Source: Cheilinus undulatus (lineage: Eukaryota; Chordata; Actinopteri; Labriformes; Labridae). From it: a stretch of DNA of 64,000 bases. Both the position numbers and the translations under genes were made by a program. Under the pieces are notes generated by a model that worked only from the letters and a program-made list of their open reading frames with translations, made no database searches and was not told the origin of the DNA. Below, in pieces: positions 1 through 13,325 of this stretch (position 1 is its first letter; the number at the start of each line of letters is the position of its first letter). Where the stretch lies: the NCBI RefSeq assembly GCF_018320785.1, contig NC_054875.1, positions 35,009,657 through 35,073,656 of the forward strand. The letters run 5' to 3'.

Positions 1-74
1 TGAAGGGTTAGTGAGGTGACACAGTGGAGGTTTTCATAATGGGATCATGGTTGGAACTAGAGATGTAACTTTAC

Positions 75-3000
75 CTCTGTCCATCAATGGTGCACAGAGA
101 CACACCCCAGAGGTCTGGGCTGAACTTAGCCAACTGAGGAATGTAATCAGCTACCTGGATGACATCATTAAACACATTAGTTTAATTATACTACATTACT
201 TATATATGTATATATGTGAGCTAGCATATTCATTACTTACCTGCCCAACCTCCTGCTGTTGTGCACTGTCATACATCTTATTGATCTGCTGGGTAAAATC
301 TTCAAAGTCTGGGATGATGAACTTTTTCTTGAAGGCCTTAGTCAGAAGCATGATGTTGTTTCCCACACATCTGTAAGAGATAGAACACAAGATCAAGCTG
401 ATGCCATGGAAAGAATCTCAAAAAACAAAAAGCAGTGGAAGCTGTATTTAGTACAAAAGGTACAATATGTGGAGGTTTTTGCACTGAAAAGTCTACATTA
501 AAAATGATTACTCTTTTGTTATATACATACTACTAATTGAGCACTTACATCACCTCAAATATCTCAAAAAAATATTCCAAAGCCAGAGAATTTCTTAGAT
601 TTAAAGCTGTGTTTTGACATGGCAGCTGTCAAGATACATGTTTATCATTTGAAATGCTGGATGTTATCATGGTCTTGTTTGAAAATGTAGGTCAAAATGG
701 GCATAAATGCCAAGGGAAATCTGTTTTAAAACCAGCTAATGACTCTTCATAGTTTTATTTTGGCTTGTATTACATTATGTCCATAGTATAATGATTTTGA
801 TAAAGACGGCAATATATAAACACTGCTTTTCCCCTTCAGTTCTTTGGGTTATAAAAGTTTCTTTTCAATAACTTGAAAACTCACTTGTCCTCACTCACTG
901 ACATTTGTGCTGCCTGAGAAATGTTTGTATTACTGAAAGCCCAATCAATTTCAATTTGGCTGAAATGCCCCACTCCTTAAAGGGCATTCATCTTTTCATC
1001 ATCACACAGGATATAACCAGACATGCTATGCTATCCTCACCCTCTCACTGAAAACAGACAGCCGTAACAGCCTATGTAAGCTGAAGCCAATAGTCAGAAT
1101 AGATTTACATTGTTATTGCTGGACAGCAAGGCGGTATGAGCCCAAGAAAAGGTACATTCTCACACTGCTGGTTTGAACTAAAATATCTAGTCTGCAGCCC
1201 TCGCTAATCTGAGGCGATGCTAGCGTGAGATTTTGGGACACCAGGAGAAAAGAGTGGAAAGAGCTTGCATTATTCATGTGGGTCATTTCCTAAAAAAAAT
1301 CGGAGATAGCACTCTCTATTTCTAGAAGCATATTCTTAGTGAGCTTTTAAGTGATATTCAGGAAAAGATAACCTCAACAAGTTAGGGGGAAAAAGAAAGC
1401 CGGATACGGCCAATTTGGTTTGACAACTGACAACTAGACTGTGAAACTTACTTCTGTTTCGGGCCAAAGGATGAGACACAGAGCATTATATTTCTGAGTG
1501 ATACTGTTTGGCAGTAGTCTGCATGATGCTTACAAATCATTTGAGCCTATTCATGAGAGCTTCAACAGTAGCTGAACAAATACAGGCATTTATGAAGCAA
1601 ACCTGTTTCAAATGGAAGATTCTAGACTCCAAAACATGAGACTTCACTGCTTTTATTTCTCATAAATATAAGTAAATAAGTCTTCTTTTGGTTTGACAAA
1701 GAAGAAATTGAAGATGTCATTCAGAAATTCTGAGCAGAATATTTAACATTGTTAAAGATTTCTTAGATTATTAATCATGAAATTATCTGGTTGGTTAACA
1801 GATGATGAAACAACCCTTAGTAACAGCCCTATTTCTGATGTAATACCCACAGTCTGGAGCTCTACCAAAATGCTGCCCTTTCATTATCAGGCCCTGAGAC
1901 GCCCCGTGTCCTGCTTCACCCTCTGCTGCTGTGGCTGGCATGTGCGAATGAGAATTTGGTTAGTGGCAGCTGTTAGCCATAAAATGCCTGTCTCTGTCAG
2001 GCTCCTTGACTCAAATAGCGCTGAGCACAGTTTCCTCCTCTGATTACTCTTTTACATAACCACAGAGTCATTATTATTATGAACAACTTTTACCTCATCT
2101 AATGTGCAACTTTCATGTATTTTGAACACTTTTTTGAGGGGAAATCTTCACATTCACTTCAAATTACCTTTAGTAACTTTTAAGAGGACAATGACTGACA
2201 TGTACACACAATGTTCAGTGTTCTCGTCACATGCAGGTAAAAGTTGAATACTTAACCTCTGCAGCATGGTATGCATAACTATATCCATATGCCAAAAATA
2301 ATCAAAAGCTTTTTTCACCTTCTGAAAAGCTTCTTGTCCATCATGACAGGCCCGATAGAATCACGTGTGGAAAGCCGCATCTGATGGACACAGTCACGCA
2401 GCCGGGGGTCAGACGTCAACAAACCTGTTTTTCTCAAAGCCTGGTGAGGAGGTAGGACATATACAAGGCTATTAATACAAAAAGAAGGGAGACCTTAATA
2501 ATAGTCTCATCAGACTTTAAGGTCATGCATGTGTTCATATAACATAATTTTTTAGAACAGCTGTGTAGATGGCATATATAGATGCAGCACTTCAAACGCT
2601 CAGGGGTATCAACATGTGACTATGAAGGAAGAGCCAGCAGACACCAGATGACTGGAGTCCCCCCTGATAAGTCTCTCCTCATGCTGTCACTGACTGTGTG
2701 AACCATATGCTTCTATTTCAGGGTCCCATGTGCATGGCCCTCAAAACTGTAACACCTGCAAATGGAATAACTTCCCACAAACGTAATAAGCCGCAAACAT
2801 AACACAAATCTGCAGCTTCGAATGTAATAAACCCATAAATACAAAATAAATAACCAACAAATGTATAAGCAGTTGCCAACTGCAAGATTTATGTATCTAC
2901 CAGTGTTTTAAGACTCTGAAAAGAACAACTTCCTGTTTCATGGCCATGGCTATGTTCTTTAATGTGACTTGGACTAAAGCTGACTTGTGGGAAATAATTA

Positions 3001-6000
3001 CAATTTTTAAAAGCCAGAGATTTTTTTTCCATCCCAGACACATAATAAATCCCTGCAATGTATTAGCAGCTGCCTACTGCAAACATAATAACCATAACAT
3101 TTACAAGAATTTATGTTTGTGGGAAGGTAAAAATACACTGTTTCTCAAAATTGTATTAGGTTCCCAAAAATGAAAATAAACATGAAATAAACATGGAAAA
3201 CTGAAATTTGTGGTCATTCTTTGTTGTAGCCTTTTTATAAATGCCAGCAGATTCAAGTCAGCTCAAAAGATCAAGTCATATCAAGAAACACTGTCATGGC
3301 AATATATGTTCACCATGAAACAAGAAGGTTTTTTTTTAACGAGAGTTTTAAACCACTCATGGAGATACTCATCTTAGCGCAACATTTTTGAATGACAAAA
3401 GGAGAGGAATGATATCATTCTTTATATACTGCAATAACACTGCAAAATCCAAGGGGTTCTTCTTGAATTAAGCCCTCAGTGGGGTTCATCTGATCCAAAT
3501 CTAAATAATTAAAGTTCATGGAGAGAGCTGACAAAAAAAACTTTTTTTTTGGCTTTGCTGGCTCTCCCTAAGTGGCTGTGTCTTAAACATGCAGAGGACA
3601 AACTTCCTGATACTAAAAACACATTTTGAGTGGATGGAGGTTTTAAGTTTTTATGAAACAATAAAACTGGCTGGGTGAGCATTCTGTACGCTATTTTTAA
3701 TTTCCTCAGAGTGCTGTTTTGACACATTTTAATTGGCTCTGCTAAGATTTATGGCTCTACTGGTGTTTTCAGACTCTGAAAATACTACTTCCTGTTTCAT
3801 GGCGAACAAAATATTGCCATGACTATGAGATTTTTACCTTTCCACAAATGTAATATATCCCTGCAAATGTAATCGTTATCAAATTTGATGTCACCTTTGC
3901 AGTAGATGACTGCTATTACATTTTACACATTACAATCTACAGATTTTTATTATTGTTGTGATTTATTACAGTTGTGTGGCAGTTATTACATTTGTAGGTG
4001 TAACAAGCATTCATGGCTTCTATAAGGAATTTAGAGTTTTACCTGAAACTAACTGTGTGAGAGGGTTTCTTTTTATATTTGTGAGCAGGTTAGAGTTTGT
4101 AGATTTAATACCTGACATGTTAAGGTCTTGCAAATTTGAGCTTGCCCTGCAAAATACAGTGTTTTACATAGGATCACCTGGTACCTGTTATAAGATACAC
4201 ACTATTATGTTGAATAGCGAGAAAATTTGTCATTTGATGATTCAGTTTACAGGCTAGTGAGCATCAGTTATGCTATTTCACTATCAAGTATGACAAGACT
4301 TGAACATTTGCAATTTTCCCTTGTTTTTTGTCAAAGGGGACTGACAAATGACTTTTAGCTTGTTTGGATAGATTTGTCTTCTGTACTTTTTGAAAATGGG
4401 TTATTGACATAACAGTTAAGTGCGTCACAATGAACAATAATAAGTTATGATAATTAGTCAGACTTTTTAATCATATATACATTATGGGCCATTAAACTTA
4501 TCATCTCTTGTTCTTTAGGTACTTTATTTGTGACTTCTTCAGGGCTTGGTAACCCTGTCCTAATGAGGCATTTTGTAAGATATGTTAACATTTTTAACTT
4601 GATCTGTCAATTTCTGTGTTGAGTACATTTCACACTTATCATGTATTGTTATGTTTATGAGAAACAGAGCTTCACTAGCTTTCAGGGTCCAGTGATTAAG
4701 TTTTTGTTTTTGTTGATTTTTGGGCCCAAAAATGGTACCTCTTTGCCAGGGGTGAAAAATTAAATCTACTCTTATTTCTATAACTAAGTAGCCTTCTTTA
4801 AGTGATTTTACTTGCAATTTTACTTCAGTATATTTTTGGAGAGGAATGGTACTACTACTACTTCTACTACTGATAGCCACATTTATCCTATAGCTCATAA
4901 ATAGATACAATAGAGACAACAGATATCCTGCCAGTCTGTTTAGTAACCAGACTGGTGGGATATGAATTACCTCCTTCGATTAAAAAAATGAAGGACTAAC
5001 AACTGCCCTAACAGGTTTTTAGGATGTTCTTTTTTGCAGTTCTCTTTGTGACAGTGTGCTTACACTTTCACAATCTACTGTTTGTCCTAACTGACCCCAT
5101 TCACCTCCACAAACACCTCCAATCATCCGTGCTGTGACAACAAGCCACCAGTGTTGACACATGCCTCTTCTGCGAAAAAGCGTGCTCTTTTTAAAATGAC
5201 TGAGTTTCCATAGACACCAAGGTCACCAGATGCCCATGTCGGCCTTTTTTAATGGGCGCATCTTAAAGGTTGCAATGGTTTTGTAATAGCTTGTTAGTTG
5301 GCATGGTGCAAAAAAACTTTACACAGGCTTTCTTTGAGCTATGTACAGTCTAGAACTGGCCCCTTACAAGACCCTGAGAATATGAGCTGTGACATAGATT
5401 CACTGGGTGTATGTGTGTTGGGTCCATGGACAGGGATGTCTGTTGCCCTACATTCTACCTTAGTAACTTAGTAAGCCCTCTGATTTTGTTTTTGAAATGA
5501 AATGTCTAAAATTGAATGAGGGTGTCAAGGCACAACATCAAATTGTAAAATGTTTTTGTAATTAAGCCCTAAAATACATTAATTGTGAAAAAACTACATG
5601 TTGTTCTCTGGTGATTACTGCAGTGTCACACCCTTTATATTTAGCTTGTCTTGTTACATAAGAGAGTCCCAAACACATTTCAAACTTGACCCTGGAGACG
5701 CTCTGGATTCCTAAAGTTTGCCCTTATGTCACTCGTCAAGGTTGGTTTAACTAAAGTCCTACGTGCTTTAAGGAAATACAATCCTGCTGTAGAGAAGAGT
5801 GAGTTCATTTGTACGCCTACAAATGCCATAGAAAGTCAAACCACTCTAGAAGAGATATGTCTATGTTGTTGACTTACAGAGATGAACTGGGAGATGGGGA
5901 TCATCTCTTTGCCTTCAGTTATGGTGTAGAAAAGTAGGTCTTCCATACTGGACATCCACCTGCTCCTGCTAAAGCAAACAGTAAAAAATATGCTTTTAAG

Positions 6001-7963
6001 TTTCACTGGCTCATAACTGAAATCCATGACCAGTGTGTCAACATATTAGTCAATAACATGGCAAGCAGTGCAAGTAACGGTGAAGGTCCTGAGATTGACC
6101 TACTTCTTCACATGCACTCAGTGTACTTGGGATGGCAACCTTATGCCCTAACTGAATGTACATTTAAATAACATACAGTATATGAGTACAAAGCTCACAT
6201 GAAATATGAGTTAGTTTGGATGTTGTATGGCTAAAATATTTATACACCTATTTTTAAACAGGATTCAAATTTTGAATTTTCATGAGAAAGCGAAAATGTA
6301 TCACTTGTAGAATGAAGCAACCTGACTCCAGAACCCAGTAGAATTTAGCTCCATCCTAGTTTTAACTCAGTGACTTTATTTTAAACACAATATGTTTTTT
6401 TTTCATTTATAATGTTTTTGAAAATGTAGTTGCTTGTCAAATTAATTAAAAGGGATAAGCCAAAGACTAATGCTTTGAATTGGATTATGTGAACTACCAA
6501 ACAATGAAATATGATTGGCTTAGCATAAAATTTGGTTACATTATGTGTTGTTAGTGAACGAGCGGTACAAAAAGCCAGCTCTTTTACCTGAACAATAAGA
6601 TAAGGATTTAGTTTTATTCTGATTCTTATTCCTATCATTACATGTCGTATGTGTGTTATTTGAATGAATAGTAGGGATGATCTTTCCACACACTGCTCTA
6701 CCACAGGCACACCACACATTAGGGACACGATCTAGATGGTGTTACATTGATCTATATCAGGGGTGTCATACACAGCCCAGCCAGTGGGCAGATTTCATCT
6801 GACCAACAATTTTCAAGAGGCAGTATGTTTGGAAAAATAATTACATGGTATTTTCATTTATAAAATAATAAGCATAATTGGAGTGAAATGCCAGCACAAA
6901 TAACAATCATATGTCATGACATTATTACATTTGGCAGGTCAAATGGAGCCAAAATGGTACTCAAATGAAGAGCCATTTGCGCTCTTCTTGGTAAGCTGAG
7001 CCAAATGACTCCAATCACTAAAAAGTGCTGGATTTCCCATCACGAGTTTGGGTACAATGCATGCTTCCCTACAAATTTAATAAATTATGAACAAATAAAA
7101 CAACATTACGGCTCATCTGATCAACGCTTATCACATGCATAAAAATAGCAATAATTTTTTAAAAAAAGGACAAGCTATAGTTTTGCAGGACTATTTCTTG
7201 CCTCCGCGCAATAACCGCCTCGGCAGTTACCTGGCGTAAACCTTTTTGAAATCACTACGCATATTAATTTTTTTTAACTTTCATTTACGAATTGGTTTGT
7301 AACGATTGGAATTGTAACTGTATTTGACTTTAACTTTCGCCTCAAGTATATCTGTTGGGCTTTTTTTTTCGAATTTCCAAATCCCAAACTTTCAAGTTGG
7401 AATGAAAAAGGTAAACCTTCTGCAGTTATTTTATGCTAACTCTCACCTAGCGGGTGCACCTGCCGCTCACCTTAACCGTTGGGCTGCTGAAGCTAGTTTT
7501 AGGTTTGGGCTAGCTAACGGTTAACGGTCTCTCTAAACAAAGCTGCTCAAAGATATCCATAAACTTAATCATTATTTTATTTTTTATAATAATGATAATT
7601 ACAGGGCACAAACTACCAGTCAACGACAAACAGTGGCGAGCTTTGTCACAAAAGTACCCTAATGTATGAACGTGATTAACAGTGGTGAATAATAACATTT
7701 TGGTCAGTTACTGGTAATTGATTTAGTTAGCGAGATCCTAGGGAGACCTACCTGGAGGGTCCTTGCTCCACATCAGGGCCCGTCTGGTGATGAAAGGCTC
7801 TATGGATGAGGGGTGATGCTGCGGCCCAGCAGGGGAGAGAAACAGGTTGCTGTGTCCTGGACACGACGATGCTGTCAGCTCCAACTCTGGCGGAGATTCC
7901 TGCATTTTTAAATAGCTGCAAGACTCCCGGGTTAGCTGTCCTCAGCCTTTTCAAGCAGTGCAT
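75..7963 (-). CDS. gls2: Glutaminase 2 (mitochondrial), 5' part, five coding exons
   Basis: Phosphate-activated glutaminase hydrolyses glutamine to glutamate and ammonia in the mitochondrial matrix. Coding exons in transcript order on the minus strand are 7963-7752, about 5968-5878, 2440-2319, 370-241 and 154-75; all phases join (2, 0, 2, 0, 2). Exon 1 gives a basic, hydroxylated N-terminus ([20 protein letters not shown]) typical of a mitochondrial presequence. Exon 2 has [20 protein letters not shown], exon 3 [13 protein letters not shown], exon 4 [20 protein letters not shown], exon 5 [20 protein letters not shown] and DGQR, which is the start of the glutaminase (beta-lactamase-like) domain. 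These match human GLS2/GLS in order. Catalytic residues and C-terminal ankyrin repeats lie beyond the left edge. The exon 2 acceptor is ambiguous among three in-phase AGs (exon start 5968, 5965 or 5959). GLS rather than GLS2 is possible, but wording and synteny with 12q13 genes favour GLS2. Confidence 0.88.
2748..4005. mobile_element. AT-rich element with inverted termini in gls2 intron 2
   Basis: The left end (TGTAACACCTGCAAATGGAATAACT, quoted as TGTAACACCTGC then AAATGGAATAACT) and the reverse complement of the right end (TGTTACACCTAC then AAATGTAATAACT) match at about 21 of 26 positions. The interior repeats ACAAATGTAATA-like motifs and holds two related segments, near 2883-2945 and 3747-3806, sharing AGACTCTGAAAA and ACTTCCTGTTTCATGG. 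This looks like a non-autonomous DNA transposon. No clear target duplication was found, so the family is not assigned. Confidence 0.5.
6756..6940. mobile_element. hAT-like fragment (CAGGGGTGTCA terminus)
   Basis: The segment opens with CAGGGGTGTCATACACAGCC, the kind of end seen in hAT/Charlie-type non-autonomous elements. I could not find a matching second terminus, so it is probably truncated. It lies in gls2 intron 1. Confidence 0.3.
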
Positions 7964-8280
7964 TGTGATAAGTAGAACCTAATATTTAATAATTTAGACG
8001 TTTTCTTTTTTTTGCACAGTAGCTGATACAGATTCTTGTGGCCAGTACCCCTTGGTCCTCAGAGCTTTAATAGCAGCTGCTGTCTTGCATGCTGGATCAA
8101 GTACAAGCTGCTTCTCGGGGGCGGGGCCGTGACACTGACAACTTTGTTCAGACGGTGGGGTCAATAACCAGAAGCTACTGAAACCAAATCGGCATGGCTT
8201 TCCACTACAGCCTCTGAATGTGAAGTGGAAGACCCCTATTCTAGCTGTCTTGTCTTCAGAATCACTATGTGAATACAGGT
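7964..8280 (-). promoter_or_regulatory. gls2 promoter / 5' leader region with GC box
   Basis: The 300 bases upstream of the gls2 start codon are the only GC-rich stretch nearby and contain an Sp1-type GC box (GGGGGCGGGGCC, about 8117-8128). No TATA box is obvious. A donor-like CAG|GTAACC near 8280 on the plus strand would fit a divergent non-coding transcript, but nothing else supports it. Promoter assignment is inferred from position and composition. Confidence 0.4.
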
Positions 8281-8789
8281 AACCTTGTCTTAAAGTTGAT
8301 GATCTTTCAAAAACTATCCAGCACAGTTAACATCTGGTGTATTATTTATGACATTCAGGAAGGTATGGTCTATAGCTCCCCTTTGGATAGTGATACTTTT
8401 GCCCTACATTATTAATATAGACTGAGTTAAAGGTAGAGATGAGCTCATATAGCTACAGCTATAAACAAGGTAACATTTTACGTAAACTGGCCTTGGACAT
8501 GTGGCTGTATGCCAGCAAACAGGGTTGTTTAGCTGTTATCACAGAAATAAGGTCATTTAAAGCCTTCCACAAACTGTTGATGCAATTTGATCTGCTTTTA
8601 TGTAATACTTAACAAAACATGTTTATTTGCAACTTGTAGTTTATTTCAATATTTCTATAGTTGATGATTGTGGTGAGGGATTTGGGAAAATATTCTAACT
8701 GTATTTTTTCCCAACATTGCAAATGTCATTTAATATGTGATAAGTTTCTCAGCTTCTGTGTTTTTCAGCAATAAATCATACTAAACTAG

Positions 8790-9420
8790 AAAAGCACCCA
8801 GAGAGCGCAGACCTCTGCCATCAGCCCTATCTCCCAATAGTGAAGAATCCTTTAAAAACATTCCTGGATTCAGACGGTGATTCGGATGACTCCCAAAATC
8901 TAATTCACCGATTACTCCCTCCCTGGTGGGGTGGAGACATGGTGAGGCAAAGCATTGGCTTCGCTACATGTGGAAGTCATGTGAGGGGGTGAATATTCTT
9001 CTATTCATCCCAGCATTGTGAGTGTTCTTGCTACAATTCGCTGTCTTTCTCTCTGTTACGCTCCGACTCGTCTCCTCAAGCGTTCGTGTCTTTCAAACTG
9101 TATAAACTCCAAAACTTTGAATAAGTTACTGATGTCCTCCATCTCCTGGTGTAAAGTGGTAACAGCACAGACCTCTGCCATCAGCCCTATCTCCCAATAG
9201 TACAGAATCCTTTAAAGAATTCCTGGATCCAGACGGTGATCTGGATCAGTCCCAAAATCTAATCAGTTCTTCCTTATGCTATTTCTGACATTTCCTGCAA
9301 ATTTCCTGAAAATCCGTCCATGACTTTTTGAGTTATGTTGCTAACAAACAAACAAACAAACAAACAAACCCACCCAATCACGTAACCTCCTTGGCAGAGT
9401 TAATTATAACCAACATAATA
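8790..9420 (+). mobile_element. LINE/SINE 3' tail fragment with internal duplication
   Basis: The segment ends with CTTTTTGAGTTATGTTGCTA, an (ACAA)n run at 9343-9370 and CGTAACCTCCTTGGCAGAG, wording I recognise from RTE-type non-LTR retrotransposon tails in fish. A block starting GCAGACCTCTGCCATCAGCC occurs twice (8807-8905 and 9168-9262), each followed by CTATCTCCCAATAGT and CCCAAAATCTAAT. No coding region survives. Confidence 0.55.
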
Positions 9421-12400
9421 TTAGATGGATTGAACTAAAGCTGATCAAGGTTGAAAAAAATATCTGGTTTTGATCATTTTGATTTACAAGGCAATTACCT
9501 GAATTGTTGTATTGAAGGGTGTGGTTATTTTTGTCATTCTCATTTTGATTAAGAAAAACAAACAAAAATGAAAAAAGTAGGATTTTTTGTAAACTATTCT
9601 AAAAATGAATGATTGCATGATGTGAAGAGCATTACATCTCTACTGCAAAAAGTTGTAAAATAGTATTTTGACACACATTTCAGGTTAAAAAATGTTACAC
9701 CTCCTGTAATCTGGAAATTGCAGCAGGCCAAACTGTGATTTAATCTGAATTTTGACTGCCCAGCCCTAATTTTGTCCATTATAATGTTCCACTTATTTGA
9801 CTCTTGGCTGCAAGAAAACAAAACTTTGTGAAATTCGGTGCATATGCCAACATAGATCTGTATTTTTTAATCTGTCATCAGTGATTTAACCACAGACTTG
9901 TGATTCATGATCTGTTTCTTGTGTAGTCTGGTAAATATTGTAAATATTTCATGAGCCATGTTACCACTAGTGAACCCTTCTTCTGCTGTTGGATGGCGAC
10001 ACCCAATGGTGATTCACTGACACTGACACTATTCATTTTACTATCTTGTCCTCTAGGTGGCGTCCTCGGCCCAGGACCTTATACCCAGGTCAGTTTGCTT
10101 TTGTTGTTCTGTTAAAAGGGTGCATCACAGCCGGGTGTCTGAGATCCTTCCTATCCAAAGGTATTTTTTTCTCCTTGGCAGATTTCCCAGTGCTTCAAAC
10201 ACAGTTTTTTCTATAATTTTTGATCTCTTCAGTTTGAGGCCTGGCTTCCTGTCTTTGATGTTGGCCGCTGTGTTGGGGTGCTTCACAGAACAACATTAAA
10301 TGACTGTGATAGAGCATTTTCAACTCACTAGGAAATTAAAATGGGAATTTGACCCTTTTGCTGTTTATCTTGCTGTTTTCTACTACATTTCAGTGTGGAC
10401 AGCAATTTTAGTCAATCAGGAGATGATCTGGAATCCTGGTGATAAACCACAACACCAGAGTATTGTTTCACAGACCACATGCTAAGCATTTACATTCTAT
10501 ATTTTCATGCTTGCAGACTTTCTAATATTAATTTCCAGGCAGACTCTCTTGTGGTTGCCTTAATATTATCTCCATTACCAAATAAACAGGGCCGCACAAG
10601 GAGCTGGTGGTCTCCCCTGCATTTTTAGGTGTTTGACTCCTCCATAGGAGTGAATGCTAACCCATGGCCTCCCTGCACTACCTCTGCCGGTTGTACCTTC
10701 TCTGTTTTCAGGCGAAAATGTTTTCCATTCCTGGGCCAATGAATGCCACCTTTGTCCCTTCATCCTCCATCTTATGTGAGAAAGCCCCCCTTGCTGCACT
10801 CACCAAGCCTGCACAAACTTAACCTCTTCCCCCCTCCACCTCACACAGGAAAAGAAACATACCGGGTCTGGTGCTTTGATTCAGGCTCAGTAATCTGGAG
10901 ATCTGGATAAAGCCTTGGCTTAGAGACCACTTTGGACAGACAGTTTTGGGGGACTTTAGGGAGAAGGAGGTGTAGGAGTGTTAAAATCTCACCTGAACAG
11001 TGTTAGGATTAATGAGACAACAACTATACTTGGGATTACAACACAGACAGATGTTGTGGAAAGATTAACAGCATCTAAAAACTGAGAGAAAGATAGGCAA
11101 AGATGCAGATTTTCTCTCTTCATTTAAAGTTTTTAATGTCGGGCATTGTTTGGAATTAAACATAGTGAGCAATAATTGTTAGTTATAAAGCAATTTGAAA
11201 CACTGGGACAAATTACTTATCCTCATTATCCCTCTGCTCTGGCCAAATTAAACCAATTTCATTTCTGTTTTCTCAGTATTGATGCATGTTTTTTTTCCAG
11301 ATTAATCAAAATTGATCTAGTCTCTCAGAAAAAATCACACTCAAGCTACCACAAACCACTTAAATATTTCACTGCAGCATGAACAATGTACCTACATCAC
11401 CTTAATTTTACCCATTTTAAGTTTAAGTAAATCAGAAATCTGTTTCAAAACTTATGACTACCTGTAGTGTAGTAGGAAGTTGACTAGATGTATGAAATGA
11501 GCACAGTACATAGTGAAAGTAGAGATTTAATGCATGGCTTGATGCTTTAATACACGGTCAAATTAAAGGATAAGAGCTATTATCCTGGTGCCACCCAGGA
11601 AGAAAGGAATTCCATCTCGTCTCCAAATTGATCCCCCCACTCAAAGTGATGCACCCACACACGGGAGAAGAAGGAGAGAATTGGTGCGGGGATCTCTCTA
11701 TCTATCCATCTTTCTATACAGCCATTTAGCCATGTGATAGATACTGCTTCCCAAAGGGGGTGACTAAAGGGACTAAGGTGTTAATAAGGTATGTCACAGT
11801 CTTCTGCCACATGAAAAAGTGCCCGGTTTTCAAACATGCCCCCCAAAAAATGTAAAATACAAGAAATGAGTGTAAACAGAGGTAAGATGACAGCTGAGTT
11901 TGGACGTAATTGAGTCTGAGCACTTACTTAGAAGAGGAAGCCCACATTTCAAACTAATTATTAATCTCCCATCAACCTCTGTTTCATAAAATACCTAAAA
12001 ACTGGTGAAATCATGTTCTCTGCTCAATAACAGCACACAAGCTGGAGATCTGAGAAGGTTTGAAGCTACTTTTTTAACCAATTGGCATACAGTTTTACTG
12101 TTTTTGGTTCAAGTCTCATGAGTCTTGCTAACTCATGCCAAAACAGATTGGCAGAAGAGCAATCAGAAATCTCTCTTTTAAGAGATCCGGATCATTTGGC
12201 TAAGCTCAGTAGAGTTGTTTTTTCTGGCTCCCAAGCAGCTCTTCATCTTTTAAGAGTTTGGCCTTTTAAATGTGGATTAATTAAGGACAAAAAAGAGGAA
12301 AGGAAACTGGCACTCAAACAGGATCTAGCTACACTGGCACAAAACTCCTCAAGACTCTTGTCTCCCTTCATCTGGTTAGATGACACTGGACACTAGAAGG

Positions 12401-12850
12401 TCTGTAGGACTGAGTAATTTGTGATTTTGATCACCTCCACCCCAGGTAAACCGTGGAAAAAATCCCTTCTTTGTAAGGTGTAAGGGATCATACTCAGTGT
12501 ATATAGAAATTTTCTGGTGATAATTGCTGTGTAAAGGTTCATTTAGAGCTTTAAAGTACTAACTTTCCTCATTCCTATTCGTTCCTGACAGCTGTCCCCT
12601 ACTTCCATCCTCACGATCATGCGATTGCAAACAACCTATAGGCTGACACAACTACCTTATTGTGCATTTTGAATTAGCTATTCCATATTCCTGAGAAGTA
12701 GGGGTTCATCAATGCCACATTAAATGCAACATCCAAATTATTTTGGAAGTTCATTTTTTCATCAGATGTTCTTCACCCCTCCTCTTGACACTTTATCTAA
12801 AGTTTTCATTCGCCTCCAATTTTATCATCCATTTTTTTTTGTTAAGATAT
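9420..12850. other. Intergenic DNA, no gene seen
   Basis: I find no reading frame with family resemblance on either strand. Two patches are less AT-rich than the rest (about 10570-10990 and 11580-11720) and could be conserved non-coding elements, but that needs cross-species alignment. A 35-bp exon-shaped piece near 10056-10090, flanked by CTCTAG and CAG|GTCAGT, has no partner. Confidence 0.4.
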
Positions 12851-12857
12851 CACCACT

Positions 12858-13040
12858 GTGCACTGTTGTAGCTCAGTGGGTAGAGCAGGCAGATAGTCTA
12901 TAGTCCTCAATGCACCAGTCATGGGATTGATTCCTGGTGTCAGCACATATTTAGTGTATGTCTTTCTCCCCATAAATTATGTCCCTTTTAGCTGTCCTGT
13001 CATATACAGGTGCAATGCCCCAAAAATATATCACCAAATT
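12858..13040 (+). mobile_element. tRNA-derived SINE
   Basis: It begins with a tRNA-like head: A-box-like TAGCTCAGTGGGTAGAGC near 12869 and B-box-like GGGATTGATTCC near 12923. A body containing TGTCTTTCTCCCC follows, then a tail with GCAATGCCCCAAAAATATAT. This layout is that of abundant teleost tRNA SINEs. The tRNA part does not fold as an intact tRNA gene. Confidence 0.75.
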
Positions 13041-13325
13041 GCAGACATGGCTCCAACTCTGACTACTACTACAAACCTAAATAATAAGAGATGCATCTCT
13101 ACTCAGTAAGTGTTAAGGATTTACAAAGCAATGCACTAGTGCACAGTATTAGTATCCACATACATTGTTATATGAAATGTTATGTAACTCATACAGTGTT
13201 GACACAGAAAATACTCCATGAATGTTGTCATGGCTACTGTAAAAGTTTAGATGAGCTGACCTGGGCTGTCCTGAAACTGATTTTGTACAAATAAAAGATC
13301 TTTTTAAATAGAAAAAGGCCCTTAT

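Noticed and set aside
3958-4257. 99-residue plus-strand frame
   Set aside because: Starts inside the terminal repeat of a TIR element; chance frame.
4560-4919. 119-residue minus-strand frame in a gls2 intron
   Set aside because: AT-rich, no resemblance to any family, no splice context.
10057-10299. 80-residue frame after a CTCTAG acceptor-like site
   Set aside because: Only a short exon-like opening with no partner exons and no recognisable protein.
12082-12396. 104-residue plus-strand frame
   Set aside because: No similarity to a known family and no flanking gene structure.
12865-12940. Possible tRNA gene (A- and B-box-like sequences)
   Set aside because: No intact acceptor stem or cloverleaf; it is the head of a SINE with the usual body and tail.
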